Part shown: piece after piece, positions 58,702-64,000 of the stretch
Layout: each line of letters opens with the position of its first letter
How positions within the stretch are numbered: position 1 is the stretch's first letter
From: Sphingomonadaceae bacterium OTU29LAMAA1
GTDB lineage: Bacteria > Pseudomonadota > Alphaproteobacteria > Sphingomonadales > Sphingomonadaceae
Assembly: GCA_024072375.1 (NCBI GenBank)
Contig: CP099617.1
Location: forward strand, 2,921,001-2,985,000
Direction of reading: 5' to 3'
DNA length: 64,000 bases
Notes under the pieces: generated by a model
Told to the model about the DNA's origin: nothing
What the model saw: only the letters and a program-made list of their open reading frames with translations
The model's database searches: none
Translations under genes and position numbers: made by a program

Positions 58702-58896
58702 TCAGATTGGCTTCGCGCCCGGCGTGCCGCACTTGGCGAACTTACCGTTCGCGGCCTTGCACCGCGTCGCCTTCACCGGAGCCTTGGGCGGGCATTTCGT
58801 GAACTTGCCCTTCGCATCCTTGCATGGTGCTGCGATCGACGGTGTGGCGGTCACCAGCAGACCCAAGCTGGCCGCCGCGAATACAAGTTTGCGCAT
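58702..58896 (-). CDS. Small exported protein with Cys-Lys repeats
   Basis: The ATG at 58896 has GGGAGG six bases upstream, so 64 residues begin MRKLVFAAASLGLLVTATPS, a signal peptide (cleavage near IAAP). The mature part is two copies of a short unit, PCKDAKGKFTKCPPKA and RCKAANGKFAKCGTPGAK, each with a Cys pair, basic and Lys-rich. It fits a small periplasmic Lys/Cys protein family seen in alphaproteobacteria without known role; a PsiF-like origin is possible but unproven. Confidence 0.72.
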   Translation of the reverse strand: MRKLVFAAASLGLLVTATPSIAAPCKDAKGKFTKCPPKAPVKATRCKAANGKFAKCGTPGAKPI

Positions 58897-59037
58897 CAAC
58901 ATCCTCCCGCCCGGTGATCGGGCTGACCGATGCTGCGTCCGCACCAACGCGCCGTCAAATGACAATCAGGTTAGGATTTTACTCCCCCTCCACTGCGGGG
59001 GGCGAGCCATGGCTGAGCTTCGATGCCGGTCTGTTCG

Positions 59038-59100
59038 ATGAACCGGTCAGTCTAGCAGTTGGGTAAGTCGCCTAGTCCGAACAGTCGGTTTCGGCGCAAG
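59038..59100 (+). repeat. Possible degraded copy of the dispersed repeat
   Basis: ATGAACCGGTCAGTC with GTTGGGTAAG, then CCGAACAGTCGGTTT and CGGCGC: the spacing and about half the invariant positions fit, the rest have decayed. Between the Cys-repeat and PAP2 genes. Confidence 0.35.
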
Positions 59101-59170
59101 ACAGCTTCTGCATTCGTCTTGATCCCGAGCAACGTTGGGCACTTGGTGAAGAATACCGCGTTTGTCGACG

Positions 59171-60160
59171 ATGTCGAAGGCTAGAATCCGAAGCAATGGT
59201 GATGCCGCTACGTGGTGGTTGGTTGCTGTGATGGCAATGGTCTGCACGCTGACGGTCCTTGGGTTGGGCTTCAGGATCGCGATGCCACAGAGCCTCATTC
59301 CGTTAGTCGGCTTGACCTGCCTCTTATCGGTGATGCTGGTCGGGAAGGTGCGGAACCGGCCTTCGCTATACGAAGGTGCGGCGGCCTTCCTGCAGATGAC
59401 GCTATTTACGCTGATCGGCGTCGTTCTGTCTTATGGCCTGGCGGCCCGTGCCGGACCGCTGTGGGACAGGCAATTCATTGTCTTGGACCGGGCAATGGGT
59501 TTCGATTGGCCGTTCCTCTTTGCCGCAGCGGATCGCCTCCCGGTCGCGCTTTGGATCGGCGGACTGGCGTACCATAGCCTCACACTACAGATGGTCGCCT
59601 GCATCCTGGTGTTGAGCGCGACCAGCCAGGTGGACAGGTTGCGCACTGCGGTGACCGCCGCGATTGCGAGCGGCTTCGTTACAATACTGATCTCCGGTCT
59701 GATGCCGGCACTCGGCAACGTTTTCGACCCCGGGCTTTACATCCACCTTTGGCCATCCGTCGCCTGGAGGGAGCAAGGCATGCTCGTCGGACTTCGCGAC
59801 GGAAGCTGGCGCACAATCGATCTCACGCAGATGATGGGCATCGTCACCTTCCCCAGCTACCACGCTACCCTGCCCATCATCCTGACTTGGGCGGTCGGCA
59901 AGACCTCTTGGTGCCGCATCATCGCCCCGATCTGGGCAACCGTCACGATTTTCGCCACGCCACTATTCGGCGGTCACTACGCTGTCGATGTGCTTGCAGG
60001 TGCAGCTCTGGCCGTACTGGCGCTGTGGATTGCACCGACGTTTTCTTCCGTTGCGGCGTCCTTGAATGGATTCAGTGTTTCAGCGACCGGCTCTTTAGCT
60101 GTCATCGTTCGTTCTGTCCGGAGATGGCCTGCCGCTCGAACTGCGATGCGGGAGGAATAA
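59171..60160 (+). CDS. PAP2-family integral membrane phosphatase-like protein
   Basis: The ATG at 59171 is preferred over a TTG 9 bp earlier. About 329 residues with some six transmembrane helices. The PAP2/acid-phosphatase catalytic motifs are present near the C-terminus: PSYHATLP (catalytic His) and GGHYAVDVLAGAA (His-Asp). This is the PAP2_3 branch, which includes inositol-phosphoceramide-synthase-like enzymes, so a phospholipid or sphingolipid headgroup reaction is possible. It ends 13 bp before crtZ and is probably co-transcribed. Confidence 0.87.
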   Translation: MSKARIRSNGDAATWWLVAVMAMVCTLTVLGLGFRIAMPQSLIPLVGLTCLLSVMLVGKVRNRPSLYEGAAAFLQMTLFTLIGVVLSYGLAARAGPLWDRQFIVLDRAMGFDWPFLFAAADRLPVALWIGGLAYHSLTLQMVACILVLSATSQVDRLRTAVTAAIASGFVTILISGLMPALGNVFDPGLYIHLWPSVAWREQGMLVGLRDGSWRTIDLTQMMGIVTFPSYHATLPIILTWAVGKTSWCRIIAPIWATVTIFATPLFGGHYAVDVLAGAALAVLALWIAPTFSSVAASLNGFSVSATGSLAVIVRSVRRWPAARTAMREE

Positions 60161-60173
60161 TCCGGAGCCGATA

Positions 60174-60641
60174 ATGCAATGGTCTGAGAAGCTCGCTCTG
60201 GTTGTAGGCATGGTTGTGTTCATGGAATGCTTCGCGTGGGCGACGCACAAATACGTGATGCATGGATGGGGGTGGGGTTGGCATCGCTCTCACCATGAAA
60301 CTCGATCTGGCGTGTTCGAGAAGAACGACCTGTACGCTCTGAGTTTCGCCGCCATTGTCATCGGCATGTTCGTCGCCGGCCTGCGGTGGGAGCCGCTTTG
60401 GTGGTGCGCGCTCGGTATCACAATCTACGGTGGCATCTATGCATTCGTGCACGACATCATGGTGCACCAGCGTTTCGGCATGCGGTGGGTGCCACGACGC
60501 GGCTATTCAAAGCGGCTGCTGCAGGCGCATCGCCTCCATCACGCGGTAAAGGGGAAGGACGGGGGCGTCAGCTTCGGTTTCTTGTTCGCACCGGATCCCG
60601 CGAAGCTGAAGCGCCGACTGGCGGAGCGCGTAGAACAATGA
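60174..60641 (+). CDS. crtZ: Beta-carotene hydroxylase CrtZ
   Basis: This 155-residue membrane di-iron hydroxylase has all His boxes: HKYVMHG (25-31), HRSHHE (37-42), HDIMVHQRF and HRLHHAV. It has about four helices, and its length fits CrtZ. It adds 3,3'-hydroxyls to beta-ionone rings, giving zeaxanthin or, with CrtW, astaxanthin. Its TGA overlaps the crtW ATG (ATGA), so the two are coupled. A PAP2 gene precedes it on the same strand. Confidence 0.95.
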   Translation: MQWSEKLALVVGMVVFMECFAWATHKYVMHGWGWGWHRSHHETRSGVFEKNDLYALSFAAIVIGMFVAGLRWEPLWWCALGITIYGGIYAFVHDIMVHQRFGMRWVPRRGYSKRLLQAHRLHHAVKGKDGGVSFGFLFAPDPAKLKRRLAERVEQ

Positions 60642-61420
60642 TTCGCCGTCGCGACGGCTCTGTCCTCAGCCTATTGCTTGCGCTTCTCATCGGGGCGGCG
60701 TGGACGACGATCCACGTCGTCGGCATCTTCGTTTGGGAATGGAGTGCCGCATCTGCGGTTGCGGCGGTGGTGCTGGTCCTGTTGCAGGCGTGGCTGAGCA
60801 CCGGCCTTTTCATCATCGCGCACGACTGCATGCACGGTTCATTCGCTCCCGGGCGTCCAACGATGAACACTGTGGTCGGCACGATCTGTCTGGGCGCGTA
60901 CGCCGGCCTGTCTTACGGAGTGCTCTACCCCAAACATCACGCCCATCACGCGGCGCCCGGAACGGACGCTGATCCCGACTTCAACCCTACCGGACCGTGC
61001 AATGCATGGTCTTGGTTCATACGATTTTTCACCGGCTATTACACTCACGCACAGATCGCGCGCATCACAGTCGCAGCGATCATCTACATGCTGCTCGGTG
61101 CCTCGCTTGTGAACATCATTGTATTCTGGGCCATCCCTGCGCTCGTCGCGCTAGCTCAGCTTTTCCTGTTCGGGACCTATCTGCCCCATCGGCATGAGGC
61201 GACGCCGTTCGCCGATGCGCACAACGCTCGGGGAAACGGCTATTCGCCACTTGGCGCCCTCGCTACCTGCTTCAACTTCGGAACGTACCACCACGAACAT
61301 CATCTCAGCCCAATGACCCCGTGGTGGGGGCTGCCGCACGTGCAGCGGTCATCTGAACGCTTCGTCGATCCGGGCGGCGGCGCTCGCGGCCCCGCCGGCG
61401 GCCTTCATTTCAACGGATAA
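60638..61420 (+). CDS. crtW: Beta-carotene ketolase CrtW
   Basis: This 260-residue integral membrane ketolase has the His boxes HDCMHGSF, HHAHHAAPGTDADPDF and YHHEHHLSPMTPWW, conserved for CrtW (fatty-acid-desaturase superfamily). It introduces 4-keto groups on beta-ionone rings. The start overlaps the crtZ stop. About the last 24 codons (Gly-rich, FVDPGGGARGPAGGL) overlap the convergent crtX gene by 72 bp; this tail has no function in known ketolases and may be a relaxed C-terminus. Confidence 0.95.
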   Translation: MIRRRDGSVLSLLLALLIGAAWTTIHVVGIFVWEWSAASAVAAVVLVLLQAWLSTGLFIIAHDCMHGSFAPGRPTMNTVVGTICLGAYAGLSYGVLYPKHHAHHAAPGTDADPDFNPTGPCNAWSWFIRFFTGYYTHAQIARITVAAIIYMLLGASLVNIIVFWAIPALVALAQLFLFGTYLPHRHEATPFADAHNARGNGYSPLGALATCFNFGTYHHEHHLSPMTPWWGLPHVQRSSERFVDPGGGARGPAGGLHFNG

Positions 61421-62584
61421 ACTAGCCGCCACACGGCGATAGCTTGGATCCGACATGACGCGCGTCAACTTTGCGGCCAGGCTGCGAACCGTGACGAAGC
61501 CGGGTGACGCGACCTCGCCGGCACCCAGCCATTTCAGGCGCGCGGCCGTGCCGGGCTGTTCGAATGCGATCGGAAGGGCCACGATCGGCACGCCGGCCGC
61601 TAGCGCATCGAGCGTGGTGTTGAAGCCGCCGTGGAGTACCGCCGCGGAGCAGCGCCGCAGCACGCTCTCCTGCGGCCAGAAAGCGCGGATCAGCGGATCG
61701 CCGGGCAAGGCTGCAGCCTGCGCCGAACTTAATCCTCCGCCATGCCCGATCACGGCCCTCGCGCCGATAGTCGCGCATGCCGCCGACATCGTGGCGAACA
61801 GCCTGCGTCGAGAGCCTTGTAGCGTCCCGAGCGAACAGAAAATCAACGGCCGATCGTCCTCTTGAAGATCAATGTCCGCCAACGACTGGACACGCCAGGG
61901 ACTGCCGTAATGAAAGTTTGATGGCAGGTGCTTGCGGGCGTAGTCCAGCGCCTGTGGGCATTGCGCGACATAGACGCGGGCTTCGGTCCGGTCATGCGAA
62001 AGCCCCGGATCCCTTTGGTAGCTTTCCAGAATATCGGTGACTGGGCGCATCAGCCGCTCCGCAACCCAGTAGCCGCCACGGTTGCGGAACCGCCCAGTAG
62101 CGTTGGCCCTATATTTCCAGCCTAGATACGGTGGCGGCACATCAGGTTCGCCGAGCAGCGGAAGACCGGTGACGCTGACTGCGAACGGCAGACCCAGAGA
62201 TTGAGCAAGAAGCTCGCCAGCCGGCTCTGCGGAGTCCGCGATCAGTGCGTCCGCCCCAATCCTATCCACCGCGCCCGGAGCATGCTTCAGAAGCCGCTCG
62301 CTCATTCTCGCTGTTGCCTGGATCATGCGCGTAAGACCGACGGGACCTGTGGGAGCGGCGAGAACCGCATTATATCCAGCTAAGGATTGCCCTGCATCGA
62401 TCGTCACCGACAATGGCTCGAAGCCCATCTGCGTTCGAGTGATAAGTGGAGCTACGTCCGTCTGGTGCACAAAAGTGACGCGATGCCCAAGGCTGATCAA
62501 TTCGGTTCCGAGCGCCTGCAACGGATTGACGTGACCTGGGGTCGGGGGTGCGATGATCGCGAAATGACGGCTGTGTGTGCTCAA
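61349..62584 (-). CDS. crtX: Zeaxanthin glucosyltransferase CrtX-like
   Basis: The 411-residue UDP-glycosyltransferase of family GT1 begins FAIIAPPTPGHVNPLQALGT with the catalytic His in PGHVNP, and has the PSPG-like C-terminal motif (FWPQESVLRRCSAAVLHGGF, NTTLDALAAGVPIVALPIAF, EQPGTAARL). IFCSLGTLQGSRRRLF marks the second Rossmann domain. Together with adjacent crtZ/crtW the product would be glycosylated zeaxanthin or astaxanthin. It is transcribed against crtW, ending inside it. Confidence 0.92.
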   Translation of the reverse strand: MSTHSRHFAIIAPPTPGHVNPLQALGTELISLGHRVTFVHQTDVAPLITRTQMGFEPLSVTIDAGQSLAGYNAVLAAPTGPVGLTRMIQATARMSERLLKHAPGAVDRIGADALIADSAEPAGELLAQSLGLPFAVSVTGLPLLGEPDVPPPYLGWKYRANATGRFRNRGGYWVAERLMRPVTDILESYQRDPGLSHDRTEARVYVAQCPQALDYARKHLPSNFHYGSPWRVQSLADIDLQEDDRPLIFCSLGTLQGSRRRLFATMSAACATIGARAVIGHGGGLSSAQAAALPGDPLIRAFWPQESVLRRCSAAVLHGGFNTTLDALAAGVPIVALPIAFEQPGTAARLKWLGAGEVASPGFVTVRSLAAKLTRVMSDPSYRRVAASLSVEMKAAGGAASAAARIDEAFR

Positions 62585-62759
62585 GCAGGGTCCGATCGGC
62601 AGGAAGGCAGCTGCATCAGGCTATTAGATCGTTCTCGACCCTGGGCATCCCTATCCCGGAAGCGCCGCATACGCGTCATGGAGCGCTAAAGCCTTAGCGT
62701 CGATCATGCCGCTATCCGAAATTGTATTCCGAGTGCGGCATGCTCGGCCCTCTCCGACG

Positions 62760-62963
62760 CTACCGTGAACTGATCCGCGCGGTGCGAACGATCACGGCCG
62801 TCGAAAGCAAGATTGAAGATACCAGCCCTCCGATCGCCAGCAGGCCGGATGAGCTGATCGCCACGTCCGCCCGGAGCGCCGATCGTGGGCCGATCTTCAG
62901 CTTTATGCGGGCGCGATGCCGATGTTCATGACGTGAGCGAGCGGTGTGATCCTCGAGGTGCAT
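62760..62963 (-). CDS. Possible small single-helix membrane protein
   Basis: The 67-residue frame has a charged His/Arg-rich start (MHLEDHTARSRHEHRHRARI) followed by KLKIGPRSALRADVAISSSG and a clear transmembrane helix (LLAIGGLVSSILLSTAVIVR). I recall similarly built small sphingomonad proteins, with the real start probably further inside near KLKIG. No ribosome-binding site could be fixed. Confidence 0.4.
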   Translation of the reverse strand: MHLEDHTARSRHEHRHRARIKLKIGPRSALRADVAISSSGLLAIGGLVSSILLSTAVIVRTARISSR

Positions 62964-63028
62964 GGCCGTTCAAACGCTGATCGCCTGACCCTGTTCAGCG
63001 TCCTGCGACGAAGCGCATCAGATTACCT

Positions 63029-63043
63029 GTTCCTCTTTCGTTC
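63029..63043. promoter_or_regulatory. LexA (SOS) box before umuD
   Basis: GTTC-CTCTTTC-GTTC is a perfect match to the alphaproteobacterial LexA consensus GTTC-N7-GTTC, ending 38 bp before the umuD ATG, so the umuDC pair should be SOS-induced. Confidence 0.85.
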
Positions 63044-63081
63044 TGACGAGCGTTACAATACGGGCGACCAAGGGAATCGAG

Positions 63082-63507
63082 ATGAACACGCTGCGGCTGC
63101 ACGAAATACCGTACGAACTGGTGCCGCGCGAGGTGCCGTTCTTCCTGTGCCGCACGCCTGCAGGCTTCCCGTCGCCCGCACAGGACGACATGGAAGAGCC
63201 GATCGACCTTGGCGCCTGGCTGGTCGAGCACCCGGCCGCCAGCTACATCATGAGGGTCGATGGTCAGTCGATGGCCGGTGCCGGGATCAACGATGGTGAC
63301 CTGATTGTCGTGAATCGCGCGAAGACGCCGCGCTCCGGCGCCATCGTGGTGGCGCTGGTCCACGGCGACCGAACGCTGAAGCGGCTGCGGCACATGGACG
63401 GCCGTCACTGGCTCATACCCGAGGCAGAGGGCTATTCGCACATCCTTGTCGACGAGCATGTCGAGATCTGGGGCGTCGTGGTCGGCGTCGCCCGCAAAAT
63501 GGCGTGA
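63082..63507 (+). CDS. umuD: UmuD-like autoproteolytic subunit of DNA polymerase V
   Basis: The 141-residue protein has a LexA/UmuD-type S24 peptidase fold. The cleavage dipeptide Ala27-Gly28 lies in [13 protein letters not shown], the nucleophile Ser63 in [11 protein letters not shown] and Lys100 in DRTLKRLRH. After RecA-stimulated self-cleavage UmuD' would activate UmuC for translesion synthesis. A LexA box lies upstream. Its stop overlaps the GTG start of umuC (GTGA), so they are translationally coupled. Confidence 0.93.
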   Translation: MNTLRLHEIPYELVPREVPFFLCRTPAGFPSPAQDDMEEPIDLGAWLVEHPAASYIMRVDGQSMAGAGINDGDLIVVNRAKTPRSGAIVVALVHGDRTLKRLRHMDGRHWLIPEAEGYSHILVDEHVEIWGVVVGVARKMA

Positions 63508-64000
63508 CCACGCCGATCGCGCTGATCGACTGCAACAACTACTACGTCTCCTGCGAGCGGGCGTTCGACGCCAGCCTCGTCGGCGTACCGGTGATCGTCC
63601 TGTCCAACAACGACGGCTGTGCCATAGCTCGATCGGCGGAGGCGAAGGCGCTCGGCATCAAGATGGGTGACGATCCATCACCTGCGCGACAAGGTGCGAC
63701 AGCACCGCATCCGTGTCCTGTCGTCCAACTACACCCTGTACGGCGACATGCAGCGTCGGGTGATCGCCGCCTGCGAGGCCTTCGCCCGCGACTTCGAGAT
63801 ATATTCGATCGACGAGACCTTCCTCGATCTCGCCGGCTTCGAAGACCGCGATCTGGTCGCCCACGCACACGAGATGCGGGATCAGGTGCGGCAGTGGACG
63901 ACGATCCCGACCTGCGTGGGCATCGCCGATACCAAAACGCTGGCGAAGCTCGCCAATGCCGCCGCCAAGAAGAACTCAGCCTTCAATGGGGTGGCTGATC
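63504..64000 (+). pseudogene. umuC: UmuC-like Y-family DNA polymerase, frameshifted and cut by the window end
   Basis: The GTG start overlaps umuD's TGA. The first 55 residues ([40 protein letters not shown]) are clearly UmuC, with the first catalytic Asp in LIDCNN. After KALGIKMGD the frame breaks near 63667-63672: [48 protein letters not shown] (second acidic cluster) and [19 protein letters not shown] continue in another frame. Apparently two bases are missing (or one extra) in GGTGACGATCCAT. Dead gene or a sequence error; the 3' part lies beyond the window. Confidence 0.8.

Larger units (their letters stand above)
62585..63081. other. Intergenic stretch upstream of umuD
   Basis: It separates the leftward crtX gene from umuD. 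The right end carries a LexA box. A leftward small membrane frame (62760-62963) is the only plausible gene; the rest shows nothing recognisable. Confidence 0.5.

Noticed and set aside
1..64000. CRISPR arrays, rRNA operons, complete tRNA genes, prophage structural genes, restriction-modification or toxin-antitoxin pairs
   Set aside because: I looked for regularly spaced repeats and the characteristic genes and found none; the single HNH protein and one IS are not enough to call a phage or defence island.

Overview
The window is a high-GC alphaproteobacterial chromosome segment, most likely from a Sphingomonas-type sphingomonad. The evidence is a crtZ-crtW-crtX carotenoid set, BLUF and HWE-kinase signalling, a MucR/Ros-family regulator, an alphaproteobacterial LexA box (GTTC-N7-GTTC) before umuD, and many SDR, AraC and LysR genes. 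This assignment rests on protein families read by eye; no database search was possible.

Layout. 0-3.8 kb: a Crp/Fnr regulator, a gene-poor stretch with a 13-G tract and a tRNA-like relic, one complete IS6-family element, and small hypothetical (disordered or stress-type) proteins. 3.9-6.4 kb: a blue-light/two-component cluster (BLUF protein, GAF-GAF-HWE kinase, single-domain response regulator). 6.7-30.2 kb: a dense block of short-chain dehydrogenases alternating with divergent or adjacent regulators (AraC, LysR, HxlR, TetR). It also holds an Old Yellow Enzyme, two RidA proteins, DJ-1/PfpI, SnoaL and enoyl-CoA hydratase proteins, and a module closely resembling E. coli bdcR-bdcA. Two genes in it are broken: an M19 dipeptidase (frameshifts) and a GNAT acetyltransferase (in-frame TGA). 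Several regulator genes have clear inverted repeats in their promoters. The gene content suggests a redox/electrophile detoxification island.

30-53 kb: hydrolases and cell-envelope genes. These are a class C-like serine hydrolase, an S41 peptidase with a membrane AraC regulator, a complete class A beta-lactamase, HNH, GH47 and MocR genes, an overlapping NmrA / membrane protein / GST operon, an S8 peptidase, an OmpA-lipoprotein pair, a GGDEF-EAL protein and a GH130-SDR pair. 52-59 kb: two small STAS/SpoIIAA-like proteins, a thermonuclease-like protein, an outer-membrane barrel, MucR beside an AT-rich spacer, a decayed HIRAN gene overlapping a thermonuclease remnant, and a GDSL esterase autotransporter. 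59-62.6 kb: a PAP2 protein and the carotenoid genes crtZ, crtW and crtX. 63-64 kb: SOS-controlled umuD followed by umuC, which is frameshifted here and runs off the window.

The most unusual structural signal is a dispersed intergenic repeat of about 65 bp. It starts near ATGAACGAATGTCCG and carries a second, similar half about 40 bp later ending near TGGGTC. Ten clear copies and two degraded candidates occur, all in the same (+) orientation whatever the direction of the flanking genes. None was found between about 7.7 and 30.1 kb, which matches the SDR/regulator block and could mean that block has a different history.
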